A stretch of 44,590 nucleotides of DNA from assembly GCF_037024155.1 (NCBI RefSeq), contig NZ_JAYKTS010000008.1:92605-137194 (forward strand), in the 5' to 3' direction. Numbering within the stretch: position 1 is the stretch's first letter; each line of letters starts with the position of its first letter. The translations under genes and the position numbers were made by a program. The notes under the pieces were generated by a model, which saw only the letters and a program-made list of their open reading frames with translations, ran no database searches and had not been told where the DNA came from. This stretch comes from Bacillus sp. 2205SS5-2 (GTDB lineage: Bacteria > Bacillota > Bacilli > Bacillales > Bacillaceae_K). Positions 9,504-17,382 of the stretch are shown piece by piece.

Positions 9504-11552
9504 CTATACACCTGTGTCAATTCCGTATTTTTCTAATTTGTAATAAAGATTTCGAACGGATATTTTTAGGGCTTTAGCGGTGGCAGTTTTGTTGCCATGA
9601 TGTTTAGAAAGTGTAGATGAAATAATATCCCGTTCAAACTGTTCTACAAGTTGAGTTAAATCCTGTTGTTTGAGATTCTCTTGTTTACTCATCGAGTCAT
9701 CTTCTGTGAAACCGGGCAACTGTTTCGCTCCTATTTGTAGATCAGTTTGAGCCATAAAAATCATCGCAGAACTAATGACATTCTCCAACTCCCTCAAATT
9801 ACCTGGCCAGTCATGAGAGTGGATTTTGACTAAGGCCTCTTCGGTTATACCTTCTATTTGGCGACCGTAATCAACATTTATTTTCTCGATGATATGTTTA
9901 CAAAGGCTCGGAAGATCTTCTTTTCGTTTTCGAATTGGCGGAATTTGAATCGGCATTCGATTTAACAAATAATACAAATCCTCCCTAAATCTTCCGGATC
10001 CAATTGCCTTTTCTAAATTCATATTGGTTGCTGCTATCACCCGAACATTAATAGGCATTGGCGCAGAGGATCCAATTGGAAAAAATTCCTTGTCTTGTAA
10101 AACACGTAATAGTTTTGATTGAATGTTAAGTGGTAGCTCGCCGATATCATCTAAAAAAATACTTCCATTATGTGCTTCTTCAAAGAGGCCTTTTTTTCTA
10201 TTTCTATTGTACCCATCTTTCGATTCTTCTACTTGTCCAAACAGCTCACTTTCTATTTGTTCAAACGGAATCGATGACATTTGTACACGTACGAATTTAT
10301 TATATTTACGCTTACTTGCATTATGAATAGCGTGAGCAAACAGCTCCTTGCCTGTTCCAATTTCCCCCCTAAGAAGTACTGGAGCTGGAGTCTTACTTCC
10401 GAGCTTAGCTTGTTCAACGGCTAATGTTAATTCTTCTGACTCGCCAATAATGTCTTCAAATGTGTATCGAGCTTCTAACGTTCGAATTATCCGCCGTGCT
10501 CGATCCAAGTCCCTAGTAAGTGATTGAATTTCAGACATATCATGAATGACACCTACGCTACCCTTTAATTGTCCATTGACAATTATCGGAGCGACGTTAA
10601 CGACTACTTCTTTTTCATTCGGTCCTACTCGTAATCTTGTACCTCTAATTGCTCTTCTTGTTTGAAGAACCTTTAGGTGAATGCTTTCTCCCTCGGAAAT
10701 ATCCGTGGTAGCAGGTTTTCCAATCACTTCTTCTTCAGGTAAACCTGTAATTCGAGTATAAGCAGGATTTATAAGAAGTCCTCGACCATCTTCATCTACG
10801 ACCGAAATGGCGTCATCACTGGATTGAATAATTGCAGAAAGCATTGTCCGAATTTCTTTTAAATTAGTAATTTCCTCAGCCAAATGAAGCACATCGGTTT
10901 TTTCTTTAAAAACTGAAAAAGCACCTATTACATTTTCACGATCATCCATTAAGGGGATTCGACTTGTAATAATCTTCTTTCCATTTGATAATACTAGCTC
11001 TTGATTGGTTTCGGACCTTCTCGATTCAAATATTCTGAGCAAACGACTTTCTGGCAAGATTTCCATGATCGTTCTACCGAGTGCTTTTTGCCTAGGTGAA
11101 TCGGTAATTTTTTCTGCGCTAGCATTGAATAGAATAATTTCACCGCTTGAATTGATTCCAATCATGCCTTCATCTGTTGAATTAAAAATCAACTCTCTCA
11201 TCTTGGAATCAGATTTCAATTGTTCAATTAGCGCTTCTTTTTCTTCTAATAATGTAGCGATCAAATAAGCAACACTACCTGGAATTAATACGGTGTTCCT
11301 GCCTCGTATTTCACGAATCTCTTCGAATACCTTTACGTCATTTGTTACTTCAATAACAATATCAATTTCATCTGTTAAGAATTCCCTCCAGTTTTGACCG
11401 TAAGGGATATGATGCTTTTTGGCAAACTGAATACCGAGGGATTGTTCATTTAAGTCGACCACTCCACAAACTTGTAAAACCGTCGACTCTGCCAAAATTT
11501 TCAGTACGGCAAGTCCCCCGTTTCCACCTCCAACCACTAAAACTCTCTGCAA
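9504..11552 (-). CDS. bkdR: BkdR-type AAA+ transcriptional regulator lacking the GAFTGA motif
   Basis: Regulator of the bkd genes. 682 residues. A Rossmann-like N-terminal domain (VLVVGGGNGGLAV, about 1-105) is followed by two PAS domains (about 115-220 and 235-345), an AAA+ domain (about 360-590; Walker A GEIGTGKE at 396-403, Walker B SIFLDDIGE at 464-472) and a C-terminal Fis-type helix-turn-helix (about 635-675, NKTATAKALKISVRNLYYKL). Where sigma-54 activators carry GAFTGA after ELFG, this protein reads QVEESKDGYNRNRKKG (440-455). The usual NCAA motif is also altered (VQMSSIP). The start is TTG (11550-11552) behind AGAGGTGG. It may therefore not work through sigma-54. Confidence 0.9.
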   Translation of the reverse strand: MQRVLVVGGGNGGLAVLKILAESTVLQVCGVVDLNEQSLGIQFAKKHHIPYGQNWREFLTDEIDIVIEVTNDVKVFEEIREIRGRNTVLIPGSVAYLIATLLEEKEALIEQLKSDSKMRELIFNSTDEGMIGINSSGEIILFNASAEKITDSPRQKALGRTIMEILPESRLLRIFESRRSETNQELVLSNGKKIITSRIPLMDDRENVIGAFSVFKEKTDVLHLAEEITNLKEIRTMLSAIIQSSDDAISVVDEDGRGLLINPAYTRITGLPEEEVIGKPATTDISEGESIHLKVLQTRRAIRGTRLRVGPNEKEVVVNVAPIIVNGQLKGSVGVIHDMSEIQSLTRDLDRARRIIRTLEARYTFEDIIGESEELTLAVEQAKLGSKTPAPVLLRGEIGTGKELFAHAIHNASKRKYNKFVRVQMSSIPFEQIESELFGQVEESKDGYNRNRKKGLFEEAHNGSIFLDDIGELPLNIQSKLLRVLQDKEFFPIGSSAPMPINVRVIAATNMNLEKAIGSGRFREDLYYLLNRMPIQIPPIRKRKEDLPSLCKHIIEKINVDYGRQIEGITEEALVKIHSHDWPGNLRELENVISSAMIFMAQTDLQIGAKQLPGFTEDDSMSKQENLKQQDLTQLVEQFERDIISSTLSKHHGNKTATAKALKISVRNLYYKLEKYGIDTGV

Positions 11553-11606
11553 GATAATTCCACCTCTTTAGGTCAATGCCTGCAAATTACTTCACACTCT
11601 TCCTTT

Positions 11607-11635
11607 ATTGTATATGAAAGCCTTTTCCTTGACAA
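11607..11635 (-). promoter_or_regulatory. Predicted sigma-A promoter of bkdR
   Basis: On the minus strand, TTGTCA (11630-11635) is followed after 17 bp by TACAAT (11607-11612), 54 bp upstream of the bkdR start. Its -35 box shares bases with the -35 box of the divergent yqzF promoter. Confidence 0.6.
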
Positions 11636-11656
11636 ATATTTTCTTTCGTTTATGCT
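11629..11656 (+). promoter_or_regulatory. Predicted sigma-A promoter of yqzF
   Basis: TTGACA at 11629-11634, a 16-bp spacer and TATGCT at 11651-11656. It lies 34 bp upstream of the yqzF start and is divergent from the bkdR promoter, with overlapping -35 boxes. Confidence 0.55.
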
Positions 11657-11690
11657 GATTTCTGTATAAAGCTTGGAGGAGAATGCTGAA

Positions 11691-11948
11691 ATGACACGAA
11701 TAATGGCCTTAGTTATTATGCTTATACCTGGATTTCTTGCTGCGCTCGGTATTAAATGGATGAGAGATGTACTTTTCGGTCTATTACAAGACCCTTTCCC
11801 TTATTTATGGTTGCAGTTTTTAGTTGGTTTTTTATTTTTCATTATTGGGCTAGGATTTGTAGCTGGATTTATTTTTTATCGTGATCGAAAGCGAAATAAG
11901 GTTCAACCTAAGTTTCAGAGAAATCAAAAAAAGCCCAACAAGGATTGA
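11691..11948 (+). CDS. yqzF: DUF2627 small membrane protein (YqzF)
   Basis: 85-residue membrane protein of the DUF2627 family; its function is unknown. Two hydrophobic segments (about 5-20 and 38-62) flank a short loop with WMRDVLFG. A strongly basic tail follows (YRDRKRNKVQPKFQRNQKK), so both ends are probably cytoplasmic. The ATG at 11691 is chosen because TTGGAGGAG ends 11 bases upstream. It is divergent from bkdR, as in B. subtilis, and converges on the phosphodiesterase gene with a shared terminator. Confidence 0.85.
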   Translation: MTRIMALVIMLIPGFLAALGIKWMRDVLFGLLQDPFPYLWLQFLVGFLFFIIGLGFVAGFIFYRDRKRNKVQPKFQRNQKKPNKD

Positions 11949-11968
11949 ATTCCTGTTAGGCTTTTTTA
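11926..11968. terminator. Bidirectional terminator between yqzF and the phosphodiesterase gene
   Basis: AAAAAAGCC at the left pairs with GGCTTTTTT at the right, and AACA and GGA pair with TGTT and TCC inside. A-rich and T-rich flanks lie on both sides. It serves both convergent genes and overlaps both coding ends. Confidence 0.8.
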
Positions 11969-12684
11969 TATTGTTGAGCAAGTTCCTTCGCTTTTTTCGG
12001 ATAATCAGTAATGATGGCTGAGCAATTCAACTCAAATAATTGTTTCATCTCTTTCTCCCTATTGACCGTATAAGGCCTTACCTCGATTCCCGCTTCCATG
12101 GCAGCTCTAATAATTTTGGGCGGAGCAGCTCTTAGCTTCGGATGTATCCCTTTTGCTTGAATCGATTTTGCATACACCCAGGGCATATATAAACCCATAT
12201 TATACAGAGGAGCAATTTCAACAGAAGGATCTAAAGAGTAACATTTCACGATCGAGTAATGATTAAAAGATGAAAGTATGATCCGATCTTGAAGGGAATA
12301 CTCTTTAATAAGCTCAATGACTTTTTCTTCTAAATAAGGATAGGGGATTACTCCGTTTTTTAATTCTATATTGCATATAAGCGAATTACCCTTTAACCAA
12401 TCTAACACTTCTTTTAGGGAGGGGATACTAGCATCCATTCTCTTGAATTTGTAGTTTGCTTGTAGTTTAGACAAGTCCAGAAAAGAATACTCCTGCACGC
12501 AACCGGCTCCGTTCGTTGTTCGCTGCAATGTTTCATCATGAATCACAACTACTTCTCCTTCCTTCGAAAGTTGAACGTCCAGCTCTATGCCGTCTGCCCC
12601 AGCATCTAAAGCCGCTTGAAAGGCTACCATTGTATTCTCAGGGTAGTCACCAGCCGCACCACGGTGTGCAAAGATTAGAGTCAA
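11956..12684 (-). CDS. yqiK: Glycerophosphodiester phosphodiesterase (YqiK/GDPD family)
   Basis: Hydrolyses glycerophosphodiesters to glycerol-3-phosphate and an alcohol. About 242 residues forming a single GDPD TIM-barrel domain without a signal peptide, hence cytoplasmic. Motifs are the N-terminal IFAHRGAAGDYPENT, the metal-binding GADGIELDVQLSKEGEVVVIHDE, and the C-terminal VRPYTVN and ITDYP. The TTG at 12682-12684 has AAGGAG 8 bases upstream; a GTG at 12691-12693 touches that site and is less likely. The site lies within the end of the FapA gene, so the two are probably cotranscribed. Confidence 0.88.
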   Translation of the reverse strand: MTLIFAHRGAAGDYPENTMVAFQAALDAGADGIELDVQLSKEGEVVVIHDETLQRTTNGAGCVQEYSFLDLSKLQANYKFKRMDASIPSLKEVLDWLKGNSLICNIELKNGVIPYPYLEEKVIELIKEYSLQDRIILSSFNHYSIVKCYSLDPSVEIAPLYNMGLYMPWVYAKSIQAKGIHPKLRAAPPKIIRAAMEAGIEVRPYTVNREKEMKQLFELNCSAIITDYPKKAKELAQQYKKA

Positions 12685-12696
12685 CAAGATCACTCC

Positions 12697-14271
12697 TTAT
12701 TCATAATTCATTTGTCCATTCCATAAATAATATTTCCCAATCATTCCTTCGTGTAAGTGTTTAACGGAGTTTTTCATTTCAAGCTCAACATTTGAAAAGG
12801 TTCGCTTCGTGATCTCAATCAAACCTTCAGATTTTGTATCTAACCAATTTATCATCGCTAATCGTTTTTCATCGATTTCTGCTAATTCTTTCAAATCCAT
12901 TTCTAGGCTTTCTTCTAAATGTTCCAGTTGGATTCGCTGACGATCATTAAGCTCAAGAAGTGAAGAGTGAAGAGTACTCAGCACTTTTCGCTTTCTTTCT
13001 ATTTCAATTAAGTATTGCTTATATCTTGAAAGGATATTTTTCACCTCATATTCGAGTTGAATGGAATCAAATCCAGATACCTTGAGTTGTGTTCTTCTCT
13101 CCATTCGATTACCAACTACCGCTACCGTTATCATCCCATGTGCTTCGGCAACCCCACCGATGAGCTGACCTCTTCTCTTATCTAAGAAGATGTTATTGCT
13201 TTTTATTTCACACCCTTTTGCATAGGTGCCAATATGAACATCCCCATCAGCATAAATTCTACATTCATTCGCGTGTTTTACATATACATTTTTTCCAGCA
13301 TCGATACTGGTCTCCTGATGACCAAAAATCCCCCCTTTAATGAAAATACTACCGTATAGAGAAGTAATGTTATCACAACTACTTACTCCCATCTCACCTT
13401 GTATATAAATATCCTTCGAGGCCTTGACACTAAACCTCGATTGGATTATACCTTTGATGGTGATATTTCCTTCAAATTCAATATTCCCTGTTTCTACACC
13501 AACATCGCCATCAATTACTAGATGGTCTCCGATAGAAATTTTCCCACTTGTAAATTCGACAATCCCTTCTCTTTTTGCTCTAAGGACTGTTTTATCTTTC
13601 TCATCTGAAACGGTCACGGAAATCTTATCATAGGAAAGACTACGATCTTTCCCCGATTTTGCTTGAATTGAATCACCAGTCACTGTTTTACCAGGTGTAC
13701 CTGGTTGTGGTGGTATTCTCTCACCAATCCATTCCCCTTTTTTCACCTCTACAAGAAAATTCATATCATAGTAATTCGCCTGACCATCTTCACGAATGGT
13801 TGGTTTTCGTTCCGACCTTTCAATATAGATTAACTCTGCATGATTACCATCAGTTGGGGGAACGCCTTCAGCGATTGTAAAAAACTTTCCTGCGATGAGA
13901 TTTGAATGAAGAACTTCTTCCTTGATGCCATAAATCACGGCAGTTTCTTTTAAAGCTTCTTTTATTTCATTCATATACTTATCATAATCTCGTTCAAGCT
14001 CTTCAACCGTGCAATTAATTTTTACGTCAGCCTTCATTTCATCTTTTGAAATCAAGCATTCAATGATATTTTTAGTTTTCCCAACTAATATATTCTGTTC
14101 CCCTTTTTCAAGAGCGTTCTTTAAAGCAGTAAACTCAGTAATTAATATTCTTGGATGCTCACGAAGTAACTCATTAAATTTCCTAATGGGAAATCCTTTT
14201 TTAAAGGTATTGATAAAAATATCACCTTCATGAGTATTCATAGAAAAAAAATCATTGTATATAATTTCCAT
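12697..14271 (-). CDS. FapA/DUF342 family polymer-forming-fold protein
   Basis: 524 residues. An N-terminal domain (about 1-140) is followed by a repetitive glycine-rich beta-solenoid-like region with repeated hydrophobic/Gly/Asp turns (about 150-400; for example KISIGDHLVIDGDVGVETGNIEF). A charged coiled-coil-like stretch at about 405-480 follows. This is the layout of the FapA/DUF342 family, called flagellar assembly protein A in some annotations. I do not assign a function. The ATG at 14269-14271 has AGGTG 9 bases upstream; a GTG at 14283 is an alternative. It replaces the yqiG-yqiH-yqiI genes found here in B. subtilis. Confidence 0.8.
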   Translation of the reverse strand: MEIIYNDFFSMNTHEGDIFINTFKKGFPIRKFNELLREHPRILITEFTALKNALEKGEQNILVGKTKNIIECLISKDEMKADVKINCTVEELERDYDKYMNEIKEALKETAVIYGIKEEVLHSNLIAGKFFTIAEGVPPTDGNHAELIYIERSERKPTIREDGQANYYDMNFLVEVKKGEWIGERIPPQPGTPGKTVTGDSIQAKSGKDRSLSYDKISVTVSDEKDKTVLRAKREGIVEFTSGKISIGDHLVIDGDVGVETGNIEFEGNITIKGIIQSRFSVKASKDIYIQGEMGVSSCDNITSLYGSIFIKGGIFGHQETSIDAGKNVYVKHANECRIYADGDVHIGTYAKGCEIKSNNIFLDKRRGQLIGGVAEAHGMITVAVVGNRMERRTQLKVSGFDSIQLEYEVKNILSRYKQYLIEIERKRKVLSTLHSSLLELNDRQRIQLEHLEESLEMDLKELAEIDEKRLAMINWLDTKSEGLIEITKRTFSNVELEMKNSVKHLHEGMIGKYYLWNGQMNYE

Positions 14272-14283
14272 CTTCTCACTCAC

Positions 14284-14613
14284 CTATTCCTTTTATCCTA
14301 CTTTCTAGTATAAGAAAAAAAAGAATATTTCGATAGTATATATAGCAAAACTATTATGAACTTTTCGATTAATATTATTAAAACAATAATATTTCAAAAA
14401 TGAATTTCTCCACTTTTGCTATCCATTCTTATTTGCAATTACCCATTCGCTCCCCTTTCAAAAATGCATTCAAAGCACTTTAATCGGTCATCCCAGAATA
14501 AATCTTATGAACACATTGACTTAAACTCAGACGACAGCCAAATGAGGAATGCATTAAGACTTTAAGTTTGTTAAGTAGGTTTTAACATCGATTAAAACGC
14601 GTTATATTTTTTT
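14284..14613. other. AT-rich gap between FapA gene and spo0A
   Basis: About 330 bp without a convincing ORF on either strand. It should hold the FapA/phosphodiesterase promoter, but no well-spaced -35/-10 pair stands out. A perfect 0A box lies at its right edge (next entry). Confidence 0.6.
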
Positions 14614-14624
14614 TTCGACAAAAG
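14612..14624 (-). promoter_or_regulatory. Candidate Spo0A-binding 0A box downstream of spo0A
   Basis: The minus strand reads TTTTGTCGAAAAAAA, with the 0A-box core TGTCGAA at 14614-14620. It directly abuts the spo0A terminator, so it doubles as the T-rich tract. It could control the FapA-yqiK unit 340 bp further on, or be chance within an AT-rich tract. Confidence 0.35.
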
Positions 14625-14656
14625 AGGCCCTCCTCATCAAACGATGTGGAAGGCCT
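14621..14656 (-). terminator. Intrinsic terminator of spo0A
   Basis: GGCC-TCC-CATC at 14626-14637 pairs with GATG-GGA-GGCC at 14643-14655 with two single mismatches, and the transcript continues with TCTTTT. It lies 27 bp after the spo0A stop. Confidence 0.8.
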
Positions 14657-14682
14657 TCGGTTGTTTATTGTTACTCACTCTC

Positions 14683-15465
14683 TCAAGAAGCACGATGCTC
14701 CAGTCGTAGTTTGTCTGCGACCATCGCAATAAATTCTGAATTCGTCGGTTTGGCTTTGGTCATGCTTACCGTGTATCCAAATAGAGAAGATATGGATTCA
14801 ATATTCCCTCGACTCCATGCAACTTCAATTGCGTGGCGTATCGCTCTTTCTACTCGTGAAGCAGTCGTATTGTATTTTTTAGCAATATCAGGATATAAAA
14901 CCTTCGTAATCGACCCTAAAAGTTCGATATCATTGTATACCATAGAAATCGCTTCGCGTAAATAAAGGTATCCCTTAATATGAGCTGGTACCCCAATCTC
15001 GTGAATAATACTTGTAATACTTGCATCTAAATTTCTAGTTTTTGGTTCCGAACGAGAAGTACTAGACGTTTTTTTCACTAAAGGATTGACCTTTCCACTT
15101 ACTTGACGAATATGACCGACTAAGTTTTCCATATCAAATGGCTTCAGAATAAAATAAGATGCACCTAAATCTACTGCTTTCTTAGTTACATCCTCTTGAC
15201 CAAAAGCAGTTAACATAATGACATTTGGAATACTTGCTTTTTGCTTTTCTCTCAAACGTTCTAGAACAGCTAGTCCGTCCAAATGAGGCATAATAATATC
15301 TAATAAAAGGACATCTGGTTCTATATCTTCAAGCAAATCGAGACACTCTTGACCATTGAAGGCTACCCCAACCGCTTCCATGTCGTCTTGTGCAGAAATG
15401 TATTCGTCTAATAATGATACAAGCTCACGGTTATCATCCACTATTGCAACTTTCACATTTTTCAT
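14683..15465 (-). CDS. spo0A: Stage 0 sporulation master regulator Spo0A
   Basis: Phosphorelay response regulator that commits the cell to sporulation by binding 0A boxes. 260 residues. The receiver domain (1-125) has Asp10-Asp11, the phosphoacceptor Asp56 ([12 protein letters not shown]), Thr86 (MLTAFGQ) and Lys108 (FILKPFD). A linker at about 126-145 is shorter and more variable than in B. subtilis. The near-invariant effector domain includes [17 protein letters not shown], the recognition helix in [19 protein letters not shown], and the sigma-A contact region [21 protein letters not shown]. The ATG start has GGGAGGA upstream. It is flanked by spoIVB upstream, as in all spore formers. Confidence 0.99.
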   Translation of the reverse strand: MKNVKVAIVDDNRELVSLLDEYISAQDDMEAVGVAFNGQECLDLLEDIEPDVLLLDIIMPHLDGLAVLERLREKQKASIPNVIMLTAFGQEDVTKKAVDLGASYFILKPFDMENLVGHIRQVSGKVNPLVKKTSSTSRSEPKTRNLDASITSIIHEIGVPAHIKGYLYLREAISMVYNDIELLGSITKVLYPDIAKKYNTTASRVERAIRHAIEVAWSRGNIESISSLFGYTVSMTKAKPTNSEFIAMVADKLRLEHRAS

Positions 15466-15521
15466 TGCTAGTTCCTCCCAGTGTCCATTTTCTTGTCTCT
15501 CTATATCTTATTGTAAAGTAC

Positions 15522-15550
15522 AATTTCGACAAAGCAACATTATTTCCTTT
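15522..15550 (-). promoter_or_regulatory. Predicted sigma-H promoter (Ps) of spo0A with overlapping 0A box
   Basis: On the minus strand, AAAGGAAAT (15542-15550, sigma-H -35) is followed after 11 bp by GTCGAAATT (15522-15530, one mismatch to the -10 consensus RnnGAATww). The 0A-box core TGTCGAA (15525-15531) overlaps the -10, which fits Spo0A autoregulation. It is 57 bp upstream of the start codon. Confidence 0.6.
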
Positions 15551-15614
15551 TTATTTTTTAAAATTATCTCAAAAAGTTTATGTTTTCTAATGAATACTTC
15601 GATTTCCTTTAGTT

Positions 15615-15652
15615 TTCGACTTCATTCGATATTTATCGTTAGTATTGTCGAA
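15615..15652. promoter_or_regulatory. Two further 0A boxes upstream of spo0A
   Basis: TGTCGAA on the plus strand at 15646-15652 is a perfect core. TTCGACT at 15615-15621 is a one-mismatch core on the other strand. With the box at 15525-15531 they form an array between the two promoters, like the 0A-box array of the B. subtilis spo0A control region. Confidence 0.5.
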
Positions 15653-15665
15653 AAATCTTTATTTT

Positions 15666-15694
15666 ATTATACCACAAAAAACTTTGGATCAAGA
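15666..15694 (-). promoter_or_regulatory. Predicted vegetative promoter (Pv) of spo0A
   Basis: The minus strand has an extended -10, TGGTATAAT (TATAAT at 15666-15671). The -35 is weak (TCTTGA at 15689-15694, 17-bp spacing) and falls at the edge of the structured repeat next to it. It lies upstream of the sigma-H promoter, the same order as in B. subtilis. Confidence 0.5.
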
Positions 15695-15832
15695 AAAGCG
15701 GAAGTGGCTGTCCTGCGGCGGCAGGCATCTGGCAGAACACGTAGTGAATCCTGATTCACGCAGTGGACTGACAAATGCCCGAGTCCCTAGCCACTGCAGC
15801 TAGATCACGAAATGCGGAAGTGGCTGTCCTGC
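15691..15832. repeat. Structured dispersed Bacillus-type repeat plus a partial second copy
   Basis: A GC-richer island in AT-rich DNA. Nested stems are AGTGGCT (15703-15709) with AGCCACT (15789-15795), GGCAT (15724-15728) with ATGCC (15775-15779), and GTGAATC (15744-15750) with GATTCAC (15753-15759). The 19-mer GCGGAAGTGGCTGTCCTGC occurs at 15698-15716 and again at 15814-15832, where a second copy breaks off. From memory, intergenic repeats starting AAGCGGAAG and ending near GAGCTAGA are common in Bacillus and relatives. Confidence 0.7.
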
Positions 15833-15950
15833 AAATCTCGCTTCACAGAGAAAGTATAAATATATGTAGTTGACCATTGTCCGTCCCCAAACTACCTCCT
15901 CTCAAAGTAAGAGGCTATTGAATCGAAATAAAACATTCGCTAGCGCAAGA

Positions 15951-15979
15951 AAAAACAAGCGAAGTTTCCGCTTGTTTTA
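15951..15979 (-). terminator. Terminator at the end of spoIVB
   Basis: AAACAAGCG and CGCTTGTTT pair over a 7-nt loop, with A-rich sequence to the left giving a T-run on the transcript. It overlaps the spoIVB stop codon. Confidence 0.7.
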
Positions 15980-17254
15980 ACTAGCTTGTTTTTGTTTTTT
16001 GTATATATCAATTCCAGCTTCATTTAGCATCCACTCTATATGAACTCCGTATCCACTTGTTGGATCGTTAACAAACACATGAGTGACGGCACCAACCACT
16101 TTTCCATTTTGGATAATAGGACTTCCGCTCATTCCCTGAACAATACCACCTGTCTTTTCTAACAATTTCGAATCGGTAATTTTTATTACCATCCCCTTAG
16201 TAGCAGGAAATTTTTGAGGGATAGAACTGACGATTTCAATATCGTAAAGTTCTACTTGATCGCCATCTACAACTGTCAATATTTGTGCAGGACCTTCTTT
16301 GACTTGATGAGAAAGCGAAATTGGCATTGGCTTCGTTAAGAGGCCATTATTGATATCCTGGTTTAATTTTCCGAAAATTCCAAACGGACTATTTGTATGA
16401 ATGTCCCCAATCACTTCTCGGTCAGATGAAAATCGAGCTAGTTTCTCCCCAGGTTCTCCGTTTGTTCCTTTTTCTATCGAAGTAACCGTTGAACGAACAA
16501 TTTGACCATCTTCCACAACTATCGCCTTTCTGGTATCCATATCTGATATCACATGTCCCAACGCTCCGTATTTCTTAGATACCGGATCATAAAAGGTCAT
16601 AGTCCCTATCCCAGCTGCGGAGTCACGTATATAAAGCCCCAATTTATAGGTACCATCTTCTCCTTTAATAGGGGTCAGCTTTGCATCAACTTTTTCAGTG
16701 TCCCGCTGAAGGACCACGTTTAAAGGATCATCTTTTTCAGCAGCCAATTTGACTGCAGAGGCCACATCCGACAGTTTTTCGATCTTTACCCCTTCAATTT
16801 CAGTAATCAGATCCCCAACCTGTATTCCAGCTGCCTCTCCAGGGGATAGTTTTTTCCCCTCATTGTCAATGAGATGGTGACCTACGACAAGCACGCCCAC
16901 ACTATTAAGCTTTACACCAATGGACTGCCCTCCTGGAATCACTCTAAAATCTTTAATCACTTCAACATTCACTTTTTTTATTGGAAATCCCGCTAATTCT
17001 AACACTACTTCTTCATTGCCTACATGTTCCCCCGCAATTGACAGGGTGCTTTCTTCTTCTTCTACTCGAAGATTCGACGATGCGGTAACCGCTTTTATAT
17101 TAAAGAGTTTGGAGACCTTCATTTCATCTCCCTCTTGTAGGACGATATCATTCGGAATGTTTATATACTCTGAAAAAGATTGATTCATTCCGATTAAGCA
17201 TAGCGAAACAAGGAGAATTCCACCAAGCCATTTTCTTAGAGATTCCCATTTCAA
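15977..17254 (-). CDS. spoIVB: SpoIVB peptidase, sigma-K checkpoint signal
   Basis: Forespore serine protease secreted into the intermembrane space. It cleaves SpoIVFA and so triggers SpoIVFB to process pro-sigma-K. 425 residues from the TTG at 17252-17254, exactly the B. subtilis length; GAGGAG lies 10 bases upstream. A GTG at 17287 would add 11 residues with no proper binding site. The N-terminal membrane anchor is at about 8-25 and a PDZ domain at about 105-190. The SA-clan peptidase has His234 in [11 protein letters not shown] and Ser378 in [15 protein letters not shown]. Confidence 0.97.
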   Translation of the reverse strand: MKWESLRKWLGGILLVSLCLIGMNQSFSEYINIPNDIVLQEGDEMKVSKLFNIKAVTASSNLRVEEEESTLSIAGEHVGNEEVVLELAGFPIKKVNVEVIKDFRVIPGGQSIGVKLNSVGVLVVGHHLIDNEGKKLSPGEAAGIQVGDLITEIEGVKIEKLSDVASAVKLAAEKDDPLNVVLQRDTEKVDAKLTPIKGEDGTYKLGLYIRDSAAGIGTMTFYDPVSKKYGALGHVISDMDTRKAIVVEDGQIVRSTVTSIEKGTNGEPGEKLARFSSDREVIGDIHTNSPFGIFGKLNQDINNGLLTKPMPISLSHQVKEGPAQILTVVDGDQVELYDIEIVSSIPQKFPATKGMVIKITDSKLLEKTGGIVQGMSGSPIIQNGKVVGAVTHVFVNDPTSGYGVHIEWMLNEAGIDIYKKQKQAS

Positions 17255-17351
17255 TTCCTTCACTCTCCTCGCTTCTATTCCACACACACTTTGAATTGGC
17301 TACAGTTATAATTTAGCCCTCAATGGCTCCAAATATAAGCGGTATAAAAAG

Positions 17352-17382
17352 AAAAAAGCTATCCTAATTTGGATAGCTTTTT
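17352..17382 (-). terminator. Intrinsic terminator of recN
   Basis: A 12-bp perfect stem, AAAAAGCTATCC (17353-17364) with GGATAGCTTTTT (17371-17382), has a 6-nt loop and overlaps the recN stop. The transcript continues into T-rich sequence. Confidence 0.85.
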
